Part shown: positions 1 to 6,771 of the stretch, one piece after another
Layout of the letters: the number at the start of each line of letters is the position of its first letter
How positions within the stretch are numbered: position 1 is the stretch's first letter
DNA from: Prevotella sp. CAG:732
GTDB lineage: Bacteria; Bacteroidota; Bacteroidia; Bacteroidales; Bacteroidaceae
Length of the DNA stretch: 16,718 bases
Reading direction: 5' to 3'
Assembly: GCA_000436035.1 (NCBI GenBank)
Contig: FR893197.1
Location: forward strand, 1-16,718
Notes under the pieces: generated by a model
The model's input: only the letters and a program-made list of their open reading frames with translations
The model's database searches: none
Told to the model about the DNA's origin: nothing
Program-made: the position numbers and the translations under genes

Positions 1-45
1 CTAAGAACAAGATTACATTATTAACTATATAAAAGAAAAAGAATT

Positions 46-513
46 ATGGCTTACATGTCACAAGAAGGCTACGACAAGCTCGTGGCAGAATTGAAACAGC
101 TTACAACTGTGGAGCGCCCAAAGGCATCAGCCGCAATTGCTGAAGCCCGAGACAAGGGTGACCTAAGTGAGAACTCAGAGTATGATGCCGCCAAAGAGGC
201 ACAGGCTCATCTTGAAGATAAGATCAATCGCATCAAACTCACCATTGCCGAGGCTAAGATCATCGACACCAAGCAGTTGAGCACCGACAGCGTGCAGATT
301 ATGTCAAAGGTGGAGATGACCAATATGGCAAACAAGGCAAAGATGACCTATACCATCGTGAGCGAGAGCGAGGCTAACTTGAAGGAAGGCAAGATTTCCA
401 TCAAGACCCCTATCGCACAGGGCTTGCTCAACAAGAAGGTGGGTGATGTAGCGGAAATCAAGATTCCTCGTGGCACCATCAACCTCCGCATCGACAAGAT
501 TTCATTCGAATAA
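46..513 (+). CDS. greA: Transcription elongation factor GreA
   Basis: GreA binds the secondary channel of RNA polymerase and stimulates cleavage of backtracked RNA so that stalled complexes restart. The 155 residues match the usual family length (E. coli 158). The N-terminal coiled coil (about residues 1-75) carries the diagnostic tip ARDKGDLSENSEYDAAKE at 34-51, with acidic D39 and E42 aligning with the catalytic D41/E44 of E. coli GreA. The C-terminal FKBP-like domain shows the typical SIKTPIAQGLLNKKVGDV pattern at about 117-134. The ATG at 46 is chosen because family members start just before the first helix; an ATG three codons later is possible. No Shine-Dalgarno is seen, as expected in Bacteroidetes. 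The promoter is not resolvable in the 45 bases available. A strong hairpin follows the stop, so greA is probably not cotranscribed with the HIT gene downstream. Confidence 0.97.
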   Translation: MAYMSQEGYDKLVAELKQLTTVERPKASAAIAEARDKGDLSENSEYDAAKEAQAHLEDKINRIKLTIAEAKIIDTKQLSTDSVQIMSKVEMTNMANKAKMTYTIVSESEANLKEGKISIKTPIAQGLLNKKVGDVAEIKIPRGTINLRIDKISFE

Positions 514-517
514 AACA

Positions 518-568
518 ATAAAAGGAACTATCATATCGGCGCTCAGCCCTTATGACGGTTCCTTTTAT
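518..568 (+). terminator. Hairpin terminator after greA
   Basis: An 11-bp perfect outer stem (ATAAAAGGAAC at 518-528 with GTTCCTTTTAT at 558-568) encloses a second stem (TCATA 531-535 with TATGA 551-555) and a small GGC/GCC tip (538-540 with 546-548). It begins five bases after the greA stop codon. The T-run lies inside the 3' arm rather than after it, so termination is likely but the hairpin could also protect the 3' end. Confidence 0.75.
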
Positions 569-657
569 GATATGTAAGCCAACCATCATATATATTGAAT
601 GACAATTCATTGTCTGCACAATATCAGCAATTACAAATCATTTTAATCATAAAGACT

Positions 658-1059
658 ATGGCAAGCATTTTTTCTAAGATTGCAGCAGGAGAGATTCCTA
701 GCTACAAGTGTGCCGAGAGCGACAAGTTCTACGCTTTCCTCGACATCAGTCCTATCGGCAAGGGTCACACACTGGTGATTCCTCGCAAGGAAGTGGATTA
801 CATCTTCGATATGGAAGACCAAGACCTCGCCGAGTTTGAGGTTTTCGCCAAGAAAGTGGCAAAGGCCATCAAGGCTGCCTTCCCATGCAAGAAAGTGGCT
901 CAGGTAGTTTTGGGCTTGGAGGTTCCTCATGCCCACATCCACCTCATCCCAATGAACAGTGAGGCTGATGTCAACTTCCGCAAGGAGCACCTCAAGTTGT
1001 CTGAAGAGGAGTTCAAGGAAATCTCCAGCAAGATTTACGCTGAGTTCCAGAAACTCTAA
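658..1059 (+). CDS. HIT-family nucleotide hydrolase/transferase (Hint-like)
   Basis: This is a histidine-triad protein of 133 residues, the usual size of the HINT branch, which hydrolyses AMP-lysine and related purine nucleoside phosphoramidates in the cytosol. The signature H-x-H-x-H is at residues 91-95 (HAHIH, followed by LIP); the middle histidine, H93, is the expected nucleophile. The N-terminal motif SIFSKIAAGEIPSYK (3-17) and DISPIGKGHTLVIPRK (29-44) are typical. An in-frame alternative start upstream (595) would add 21 residues with no family similarity, so the ATG at 658 is preferred. It lies between greA and a convergent manC-type gene. The physiological substrate in bacteria is not established; the family call is secure. 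Confidence 0.95.
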   Translation: MASIFSKIAAGEIPSYKCAESDKFYAFLDISPIGKGHTLVIPRKEVDYIFDMEDQDLAEFEVFAKKVAKAIKAAFPCKKVAQVVLGLEVPHAHIHLIPMNSEADVNFRKEHLKLSEEEFKEISSKIYAEFQKL

Positions 1060-1088
1060 GCCTAGATTTCCACGAAATCTATATAAGA

Positions 1089-1133
1089 AAATGAGGAATC
1101 AAAATGGGAGTGTCCCATCTTGGTTCCTCATTT
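1089..1133. terminator. Shared hairpin between HIT gene and guanylyltransferase gene
   Basis: A long two-part hairpin: AAATGAGGAA (1089-1098) pairs with TTCCTCATTT (1124-1133), and inside it ATGGGA (1104-1109) pairs with TCCCAT (1113-1118) around the loop GTG. It sits between two convergent genes that end at 1059 and 1160. It is followed by T-rich sequence on the plus strand (TTTATTATTT) and by a weaker T-rich stretch on the minus strand, so it plausibly serves both genes. Confidence 0.8.
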
Positions 1134-1159
1134 ATTATTTATCATCTAATATTTATCAC

Positions 1160-2251
1160 TTATATAAACTCTTCCCCTTTTTTCATTTGCACCTCGTTCA
1201 CATACTTGCGAACCAAGGCAGAAGAATCTTCTTTCTTGCATATCAGCAGCACATTGTCTTTCTCGGCTACGATAAATCCATCCAAGCCATTCAGCACAGC
1301 CAACTTGCCCTTTGGCAACTTGATGACGTTCCTGTGGCAGTTCTCCATCATCACATCGCTGTCGATGACCACATTGTCGTCCTCGCTCTTCTGCATCGCC
1401 TCATAGATGCTATGCCAAGTACCCAGGTCAGCCCATCCGAAGTCGCACTTCATCACAGAGACATCCTCCGACTTCTCCAAGATGGCAAAATCCACGGAGA
1501 CGTTAGGGTAAGAAGGGAAGTTCTGCTTCATATAGGCATTCTCCGTAGCTACATCGAAGATGCGATAAGACTCATCGAAACCTCTCAGCACGGCAGGGAG
1601 AATTTCGGAGAAACTCTCACGAAGATGCTTCACATTGGAGAGAAAGATGCCTGTGTTCCAATAGAACTCACCACTCTCTACGAATATCTTAGCGAAGTCA
1701 CGCTCCGGTTTCTCGGTGAACGACTGCACATCATAGAGGTCGTCGCCCTCGGCATCACCTAGCTGGATGTAACCATATCCAGGTTCGGGACGAGTTGGCT
1801 TCACACCTAGCGAGAGGAATCGGTCGTTCTCAGCCACAAAGGCAAGTCCCTTCAGCACATTCTCACGGAAAGCCTCCTCATTGAAGACCGCCTGGTCGGA
1901 AGGAGTGGTAATCAAACAAGCCTTTGGATTCAACTGGGATACACGATGGTTCGCCCAAGCCACGCTAGGAGCCGTATTGCGATGGATAGGTTCCGCCATG
2001 ATTCGCTCGTCAGGAACCTGTGGAAGTTGCTCCTTGACCAGTTGCACATATTCCTCGTTGGTATTGATAAAGATGTGGTCGGCAGGTACTATCTTCACCA
2101 TTCGATCATAGGTCTGCTGGAGTTGAGTGCGACCCACGCCAAAGAAATCAATGAATTGTTTCGGATAATTGCTCCTGCTGCAAGGCCAGAGTCGTCTGCC
2201 CTTACCACCTGCGAGTATCACGCAATAATTGTTGTTATCGTTTATAGTCAT
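1160..2251 (-). CDS. Mannose-1-phosphate guanylyltransferase (GDP-mannose pyrophosphorylase)
   Basis: This enzyme makes GDP-mannose from mannose-1-phosphate and GTP in the cytosol, the precursor of GDP-fucose and mannose-containing glycans. The 363-residue protein opens with the nucleotidyltransferase signature VILAGGKGRRLWPCSR-x3-PKQF at residues 11-33, containing the GTP-binding GGxGxRLWP loop and the lysine K31. Later family motifs are GYGYIQLG, FTEKP, YWNTGIFL and the DFAILEKS…DFGWADLGTW block that binds the sugar phosphate. It lacks the C-terminal phosphomannose isomerase domain of the bifunctional ManC/AlgA type, so it is the short monofunctional form usual in Bacteroidetes. It is monocistronic here: convergent with the HIT gene and followed upstream by a tRNA gene on the other strand. 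The start at 2251 is right because residue 11 already enters the first beta strand. Confidence 0.94.
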   Translation of the reverse strand: MTINDNNNYCVILAGGKGRRLWPCSRSNYPKQFIDFFGVGRTQLQQTYDRMVKIVPADHIFINTNEEYVQLVKEQLPQVPDERIMAEPIHRNTAPSVAWANHRVSQLNPKACLITTPSDQAVFNEEAFRENVLKGLAFVAENDRFLSLGVKPTRPEPGYGYIQLGDAEGDDLYDVQSFTEKPERDFAKIFVESGEFYWNTGIFLSNVKHLRESFSEILPAVLRGFDESYRIFDVATENAYMKQNFPSYPNVSVDFAILEKSEDVSVMKCDFGWADLGTWHSIYEAMQKSEDDNVVIDSDVMMENCHRNVIKLPKGKLAVLNGLDGFIVAEKDNVLLICKKEDSSALVRKYVNEVQMKKGEEFI

Positions 2252-2288
2252 TTTTGTATCTTTACTGTTTAGTATTCTATTTCAGTTG

Positions 2289-2319
2289 TAAAGTTATGAA
2301 ATATATACGAGCCAACCAA
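2289..2319 (-). promoter_or_regulatory. Candidate promoter of the guanylyltransferase gene
   Basis: On the minus strand, TAACTTTA (complement of 2289-2296) differs from the Bacteroidetes -7 consensus TAnnTTTG at one position. It is preceded after 20 bp by TTG (complement of 2317-2319), the expected -33 element and spacing. It would give a 5' leader of about 30 nt before the ATG at 2251. A weaker alternative -7 is the TATATTTC just upstream. Confidence 0.4.
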
Positions 2320-2419
2320 GTTTTTTTCCACAAATTAATACAGAAAGGGTGAAAAACAACAAAAATTTAGCCTTTCGGCACATCAAATGAAAGTTTTTTG
2401 AAAAAAAATCAGCAAAAAG

Positions 2420-2450
2420 TTTGCCAGTTCAAAAATTATTAGTACCTTTG
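2420..2450 (+). promoter_or_regulatory. Promoter of tRNA-Leu
   Basis: TTTG at 2420-2423, a 19-bp spacer, then TACCTTTG at 2443-2450: a full match to the Bacteroidetes primary sigma factor consensus TTTG-N19-TAnnTTTG. The tRNA begins 28 bases after the -7 box, leaving a short 5' leader for RNase P to remove. Confidence 0.8.
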
Positions 2451-2477
2451 CACTCGCAATTAAGCCGAGAGGCAATC

Positions 2478-2559
2478 GCCCAGATGGCGGAATCGGTAGA
2501 CGCGCTGGTCTCAAACACCAGTGGAGCAATCCATCCCGGTTCGATCCCGGGTCTGGGTA
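2478..2559 (+). tRNA. tRNA-Leu (anticodon CAA)
   Basis: A class II tRNA that folds completely. The acceptor stem is GCCCAGA (2478-2484) with TCTGGGT (2552-2558, one G-U pair), and the discriminator is A2559. The anticodon stem is CTGGT/ACCAG with loop CTCAAAC, placing CAA at 2512-2514 with U33 before it; it reads UUG. A leucine-type long variable arm is TGGA-GCAA-TCCA (2522-2533). The T stem is CCCGG/CCGGG around TTCGATC. The 3' CCA is not encoded (the next bases are CAA), so it must be added enzymatically. It stands alone with its own promoter and terminator. Confidence 0.97.
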
Positions 2560-2560
2560 C

Positions 2561-2597
2561 AAAGAGCTGCAAGTTTTCAACTTGTGGCTCTTTTTTT
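2561..2597 (+). terminator. Terminator of tRNA-Leu
   Basis: AAAGAGC (2561-2567) pairs with GCTCTTT (2587-2593), two G-U pairs extend it, then CAAG (2570-2573) pairs with CTTG (2581-2584) around a short loop. The stem runs straight into seven T residues (2591-2597). This is a textbook intrinsic terminator beginning one base after the mature tRNA. Confidence 0.88.
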
Positions 2598-2680
2598 GTT
2601 TTCAGATACCATCTAAAGGAAGTTTCCAAGCTTCCGCTATTGCTGAGACCTTGTTTTTCAAACGTAGCCTCGATTTTAGG

Positions 2681-2776
2681 CTTCACCCTTCACCTTTTCG
2701 CTCGGAATGCCGATAAACAAAGGGGAAAGAGGGGTGAAGACCTGTCACCAAAGGTTCACTTTGCCTTCACCCCCTC
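2681..2776. repeat. Palindromic intergenic repeat built on GGTGAAG/CTTCACC
   Basis: The spacer between the tRNA terminator and the C10 protease holds three copies of a GGTGAAG/CTTCACC core: CTTCACCC at 2681-2688, GGGGTGAAG at 2731-2739 and CTTCACCCC at 2765-2773. The last two form a 9-bp inverted repeat. Inside it GTGA (2734-2737) and ACCT (2740-2743) can instead pair with AGGT (2752-2755) and TCAC (2756-2759), giving an alternative fold. This resembles a REP-type or decayed miniature element. Copy number elsewhere in the genome cannot be judged from one window. Confidence 0.4.
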
Positions 2777-2799
2777 TCACCTTATTATATATAGAGAGA

Positions 2800-2831
2800 G
2801 AGGAATCTCCATTATAGAGAGGAGATTCTTC
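2800..2831 (-). terminator. Hairpin after the C10 protease gene
   Basis: GAATCTCC (2803-2810) pairs with GGAGATTC (2821-2828), extended by three further pairs to 2800/2831, with a 10-base loop. It lies 25 bases beyond the protease stop codon. On the minus strand it is followed by CTCTCTATATATAATAAGG, which is T-rich but has no clean T-run, so it is a moderate terminator or a 3'-end stabiliser. Confidence 0.5.
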
Positions 2832-2855
2832 CTATCTACGAGAAGAAAGTCGTCC

Positions 2856-5420
2856 TTACTTCACGATAACTTTCTTGCCATTTACGATGTAAAGTCCTGC
2901 TGGTACAGGCACAGCGATGCTCTCGCCAGCCTTCACGTTCGCCTTGTTCACCATCTGACCGCTCAGATTGTAGATGCACATCGTCTGAGCCTTGTCGGAA
3001 GAAATCAAGATTTCTCCATTACCGCCATGCACCGAAGTGCCTGATGTCGTGATGGATGAAATGCTTGAAGGGGTTCCTGCAACATAGACGAACTGAGCAG
3101 CATATTCTAAATTATACCAAGAATTCCCATCCGACAAATACAATTTATTGTCAGAGAAGCCACTTGTATCAAGTGGCACATCTCCCATTCTAAGAGCACA
3201 GAAAAATGATTGATTTCCACCATAGTCTTCAGGTCGAGCCTCGATAGTCAGAGTGGCCGTCTCACCGTTCTTTACACGCCGATTCACTTTAGGAAACTTA
3301 TATTGGGTATTTCTATTCTCATCATAAGCAGCGATCAAAAAAGGAAACTCCAATTCACAGGTACCGCCATCATTTCGTATCTGATAAGTAAATACTGCCT
3401 TGTCGCCATTTACCTTCAAAGCTTTCACCTGACTCGACTGATAATAAGCTTTCTCTAACTCATAATCACCAGCTGTCGCATTCGAGGTTTTGCCCACCAG
3501 CACCAACTTAGGAGCAGTAGATTGCATAACAGTGAATTTCTTCACTTCCATCAAATCCTCGCCATTAGCATTTGTCACCCAAACATAGAGATCGCTAGCA
3601 GTAGAAGGGGAAAAGGTAACCTCACGAGTTGAACTGCTCTTGCTCAGGATCGTGAAATAGATTTGTTCAGAAGGATCAGAAGGCTTCTCGTTGATAGTAC
3701 TCGTATAGACATTTATCATACCAAGATGTTCAAAGTCTGCATCATTGTTCACGGTCAACATCAAGGTGTTGTCTTGCTCACTCAACAATTCGTCTTGCGC
3801 CACAATGTCCGCACTCAGAGGGGTCTTTGCCAAATCTATGGTTTTCTCGGTAGCCTCTACCACAAATGGAGTCATATACAAATAGCCACACCTCTTCCAT
3901 TCTTTCTGGTCTGTGCTATAAAGAGCGTAAAGCGTAGTTTTTCCTACAGGGAAGGCATAGTCGAACTGAAACAGCTTAATATTTAGATTATAAGGCCTAC
4001 CATCAGCCTTTGGATGCTTAATGGAAATACTACAAGATTTCGAAAGCGGCTTATAAGTACCATCGGCTTGCTGGATGCCGTATGCAAAATAACCCGTAAA
4101 ATCTTTGGCAGATTGATTACTTAGCAAATTGTTTGTTATGACCCTAAACGTATCAGTCACTTTGTTACGAGTTTTCATTTGGAAACCCAATGAAGAATTT
4201 CCATTACCTATCATTACTACTGGAGTCACATCCACCAATGGTTCATCTACCTTACCATTATCTGGAGCAATACCGACAATCATACTGCAATATTGATTAT
4301 ATCCATCAGGCGCACTACCAGAGCCCGCACCTCCCTTGTCAGGATTCAAAATCGTCACATCGAAGTAGCCGTCTTGGTAACCACCCCATCCCCAGTTGAT
4401 ATGGTACAAGCCGTTTCCATCAGAGCCATCGCAAACAAACTCATGTCCTCCATCAGAAGACTGACCGCTATACAAGATAGGGCGTTTTGCCGTCAATTCC
4501 TTGTCCATGATTTGCGACCATTCCGCCAAAGTAAAGACATCACGGTTTAGGTCTTGCATCAAGTCGGAGTCGTAACCGAAGTAAGTTGACAAGATTGCAG
4601 GTGTCACATTGGCGCCTGACGAAGGACCATAATCCATCTCACAAGCCACACCGCAATGATACAACAGCTTGGCAACAGCAGCAGCTTGAGCATCCGTGTA
4701 ATTCAATGGTTCGTAAGAAGCATACTGTGGAAGCATATTATTCCAATCATAACGCTCGCCTTTGTTGATTTGAGGAATACTAAGATATTTTGTGCGCGTT
4801 ACATACGCAGGAATATCTGCCTGAAGAATCTTCGGATATTGATAATACATCATCACCTGTGCCATCGCCGTGGCCACACATCCCGTCACAGAACGATTGG
4901 TACTATTATACATCGGACACATTTTATTATAAGGTATTATCTGGTTCCACTGGATACTCCCCAAGAGCGGAGCCACGATAGGCTGCTGATAACCTGAGCT
5001 GCGGAGGGCTTTTGCCTCGGCGATACTTGCCGAAGCTCGGCTATCGCCATTGTCGAGCTGACCCACCATCTCCTCATAAGCCTTCATGAAGCCAACATAG
5101 TTGCTTGGCAGATTCTCCTCATCGTAAGTACCCTTGTCGGAATAGCCTACCACTTCTGGCAAGCGGTCATCACCCGAAACGACAGTGAAGCCCTTGCCCT
5201 CGCCATTCGGGAAGACATAATAGGCAGGCACTTCGCCCGACACACTCTTGACTCTCTTAGACTTAGCCTTGGCGGAAGAAGCCTCATCCATGCTGATACC
5301 CAGCTGGGCAGCTTGGCGCAAGGCGATTTCCTTGGCTTGTTGGAAACTACGTGGTCCTGCAAACGATGCAAGTGACATCATCAGCAGAAGCAGCAATAGG
5401 TGTAGATGTTTACTTCTCAT
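2856..5420 (-). CDS. C10-family cysteine peptidase preproprotein with T9SS sorting domain (interpain/streptopain-like)
   Basis: A secreted papain-fold protease of 854 residues. The signal peptide is MRSKHLHLLLLLLMMSLASFA (1-21). A Spi-type inhibitory propeptide follows (about 22-145), recognisable by AYYVFPNGEGKGFTVVSGDD and GYSDKGTYDEENLP. The C10 catalytic domain spans about 146-385, with nucleophile C181 in SVTGCVATAMAQVM, catalytic H326 in GGHEFVCDG, and NWGWGG at 342-347. The C-H spacing of 145 is close to the 148 of streptococcal SpeB. About 400 residues of beta-rich sequence follow, then a T9SS type A sorting domain (about 785-854, IYNLSGQMV … GLYIVNGKKVIVK). Length and order resemble interpain A of Prevotella intermedia, a complement C3-degrading protease. 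The ATG at 5420 is chosen because it opens the signal peptide and a consensus promoter ends at 5491; a TTG start at 5504 would lie inside that promoter. Substrate is unknown. Confidence 0.92.
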   Translation of the reverse strand: MRSKHLHLLLLLLMMSLASFAGPRSFQQAKEIALRQAAQLGISMDEASSAKAKSKRVKSVSGEVPAYYVFPNGEGKGFTVVSGDDRLPEVVGYSDKGTYDEENLPSNYVGFMKAYEEMVGQLDNGDSRASASIAEAKALRSSGYQQPIVAPLLGSIQWNQIIPYNKMCPMYNSTNRSVTGCVATAMAQVMMYYQYPKILQADIPAYVTRTKYLSIPQINKGERYDWNNMLPQYASYEPLNYTDAQAAAVAKLLYHCGVACEMDYGPSSGANVTPAILSTYFGYDSDLMQDLNRDVFTLAEWSQIMDKELTAKRPILYSGQSSDGGHEFVCDGSDGNGLYHINWGWGGYQDGYFDVTILNPDKGGAGSGSAPDGYNQYCSMIVGIAPDNGKVDEPLVDVTPVVMIGNGNSSLGFQMKTRNKVTDTFRVITNNLLSNQSAKDFTGYFAYGIQQADGTYKPLSKSCSISIKHPKADGRPYNLNIKLFQFDYAFPVGKTTLYALYSTDQKEWKRCGYLYMTPFVVEATEKTIDLAKTPLSADIVAQDELLSEQDNTLMLTVNNDADFEHLGMINVYTSTINEKPSDPSEQIYFTILSKSSSTREVTFSPSTASDLYVWVTNANGEDLMEVKKFTVMQSTAPKLVLVGKTSNATAGDYELEKAYYQSSQVKALKVNGDKAVFTYQIRNDGGTCELEFPFLIAAYDENRNTQYKFPKVNRRVKNGETATLTIEARPEDYGGNQSFFCALRMGDVPLDTSGFSDNKLYLSDGNSWYNLEYAAQFVYVAGTPSSISSITTSGTSVHGGNGEILISSDKAQTMCIYNLSGQMVNKANVKAGESIAVPVPAGLYIVNGKKVIVK

Positions 5421-5490
5421 AAAAACACAATTTAGGTTATTACTCAATTGATTCATAGAAGAAAACGCATCTTTGTCGCATTTTCTGCCA

Positions 5491-5522
5491 CAAATATACA
5501 ACAAATTATTGGAAACCTCAAA
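5491..5522 (-). promoter_or_regulatory. Promoter of the C10 protease gene
   Basis: On the minus strand, TTTG (complement of 5519-5522), a 20-bp spacer and TATATTTG (complement of 5491-5498) fit the Bacteroidetes consensus fully. Transcription should start near 5485, giving a leader of about 65 nt. This shows that the protease can be transcribed independently of the WYL gene located upstream on the same strand, and it excludes starts at or above 5491. Confidence 0.75.
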
Positions 5523-5603
5523 AAATCTGTTGAAAAATAAGAACCAAATCGTATAAACCTCTGTTTTTTTACGCTATGACCTAGAATATTAACCATCAAA
5601 CAC

Positions 5604-6581
5604 TCAAAATCTCCCTGTCCGGTCTTGCATTTTCTGTACTTCTTCTCTCAAATATTCTTTGAACTCTCGACTTTCCAAGACATCAATATGATTGTAAAGT
5701 CCCAAGACAAATCGAGAGATACCAATATAGCTAGCAAAATCGGCGGAGAAAATCCAATGCTTGGCATCTTTCCGAGGAGCAACAATACTCGTATCATCTG
5801 CATTGCCCGCACCATCTGCCTCATCTGCTAGAGCCTCCTCCACGATGAAATCGGCAGATTTTGGGTATTCCTCTATCATGAGGTTGTATGCCAAGAGGTC
5901 GAGACGAAGCTTGACGGGCAAGCGTTCCTCGCCACTAAACATGAAGAAGTCGGTGAACACCTGCTTGTGCCTTGCCTCATTGCCCCATTCCAAGTCGAGC
6001 ATCACCACATCCGTCATTCGGGAAACCTTGAACGTCTTGTTCATCCCCGACTGCAACTCATAGCAGCGCACATCATTATTATTGTTCATCATCAAGAACG
6101 GCTCCACCACTCGGTCGCTCATGCTCTTGCTATGGGGCGAGGAATAGCCCATAATCTTCACGAGCCGATGACGCTTGATGGCATCATAAAGCACACTCAC
6201 ATTGTGGGCAGCCTGCTCACGTACCTGAGGATTGGAGAGAATCTTCAAGTCATAGAAACGGTCGAGCTTACGGCGCAATCGTTCCACGATGGCATTGTTG
6301 CCCTCCACCTTATTTAATATAGAGAGCATGGTGAGCGCCTCTTCCTCCGTGAAGTTGATGGTCTCGAAGAGATGCTTGAAAAAGGGCGACTCCCGGTCGA
6401 GGCTATAAATCTTGCCCGACTTCTCCACCTTGAAGCCCCAATCTCGGAAACTTTCGAGGTAATAATAGAGCATACGTCGGGAGATGCCAATCCTGTCGCA
6501 GATGGTATCCACATCATACCGATGGTTCTCCGTCAAGAGAAGCATCAAGTTCATCTCCTTTTCCAATTTGTCGTGGCGCAT
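5604..6581 (-). CDS. WYL-domain transcriptional regulator
   Basis: A DNA-binding regulator of 325 residues with the usual order: N-terminal winged helix-turn-helix (about 5-62; recognition region ICDRIGISRRMLYYYLESFR at 27-46), WYL domain (about 128-200; VVEPFLMM at 158-165 and RCYELQSGMNKTFKVSRM at 172-189) and a C-terminal WCX-type extension (about 222-320). The W-Y-L signature is degenerate (C173-Y174-E175-L176), as in many Bacteroidetes members, so the sensed ligand may differ from the nucleic-acid type ligands proposed for other WYL proteins. An acidic, Ala/Asp-rich insert at 249-267 interrupts the C-terminal part. It lies upstream of the C10 protease on the same strand (183 bp gap) and is divergent from the 120-residue gene at 6772, so either is a plausible target. 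No consensus promoter was recognised upstream. Confidence 0.88.
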   Translation of the reverse strand: MRHDKLEKEMNLMLLLTENHRYDVDTICDRIGISRRMLYYYLESFRDWGFKVEKSGKIYSLDRESPFFKHLFETINFTEEEALTMLSILNKVEGNNAIVERLRRKLDRFYDLKILSNPQVREQAAHNVSVLYDAIKRHRLVKIMGYSSPHSKSMSDRVVEPFLMMNNNNDVRCYELQSGMNKTFKVSRMTDVVMLDLEWGNEARHKQVFTDFFMFSGEERLPVKLRLDLLAYNLMIEEYPKSADFIVEEALADEADGAGNADDTSIVAPRKDAKHWIFSADFASYIGISRFVLGLYNHIDVLESREFKEYLREEVQKMQDRTGRF

Positions 6582-6610
6582 AGTCGAATATCGGTTTGTT
6601 TGGGTGAGAA

Positions 6611-6650
6611 TATTCGCCCGAAATCGTTAAGAGAACTTAACGGGGCGATA
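6611..6650. promoter_or_regulatory. Candidate operator palindrome between WYL regulator and divergent small gene
   Basis: CGTTAAG (6625-6631) and CTTAACG (6636-6642) form a perfect 7-bp inverted repeat with a 4-base centre. Flanking arms TATTCGCCC (6611-6619) and GGGCGATA (6643-6650) are also nearly complementary, although offset by five bases. The site is 44 bp upstream of the regulator start and about 60 bp upstream of the -7 box of the divergent gene, where an autoregulatory operator would be expected. A transcribed hairpin is the alternative reading. Confidence 0.45.
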
Positions 6651-6700
6651 CTTTTAACATAAAAACTCAGAAAGTGAACATATATTGCACAAAAGGCTCC

Positions 6701-6733
6701 TAATTTTGCGCTCAGAAACAGGCAAGAGCCTGT
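6701..6733 (+). promoter_or_regulatory. Candidate -7 box and leader hairpin of the small unknown gene
   Basis: TAATTTTG at 6701-6708 fits the -7 consensus TAnnTTTG exactly; no good TTG lies 19-20 bp upstream, so the promoter may need an activator. Just downstream, near the predicted transcript start, ACAGGC (6718-6723) and GCCTGT (6728-6733) form a perfect 6-bp stem with loop AAGA, which would sit at the very 5' end of the mRNA leader of roughly 55-60 nt. Confidence 0.4.
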
Positions 6734-6771
6734 CATCAACTAGAATCAAGAACTTTAAAGAAACAAGAATT

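Noticed and set aside
595..657. Longer N-terminus for the HIT protein
   Set aside because: The extra 21 residues have no family similarity, and the ATG at 658 gives the standard HIT N-terminus.
959..1762. Plus-strand ORF of 267 codons overlapping the HIT gene, the terminator and the guanylyltransferase
   Set aside because: It crosses a strong bidirectional hairpin and is antisense to conserved motifs of the guanylyltransferase.
2429..2686. Minus-strand ORF of 85 codons (…PRPGIEPGWIAPLVFETSASTDSAIWA…) and an overlapping one at 2383-2580
   Set aside because: These are antisense translations of the tRNA-Leu gene and its terminator; the GIEPGW…VFETSASTDSAIW pattern is a well-known spurious product of that tRNA.
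2478..2855. tRNA-Leu as an integration site for a genomic island carrying the protease
   Set aside because: No integrase gene and no duplicated tRNA 3' end (attachment repeat) could be found downstream in the window.
2421..3044. Plus-strand ORF of 207 codons across the tRNA, the spacer and the 3' end of the protease
   Set aside because: It reads through a tRNA, a terminator and a palindromic spacer, then runs antisense to a well-supported gene; no domain is visible.
5421..5504. Longer N-terminus for the C10 protease from TTG at 5504 (or ATG at 5456)
   Set aside because: The consensus promoter at 5491-5522 makes 5504 untranscribed as a start, and only the ATG at 5420 begins directly with a signal peptide.
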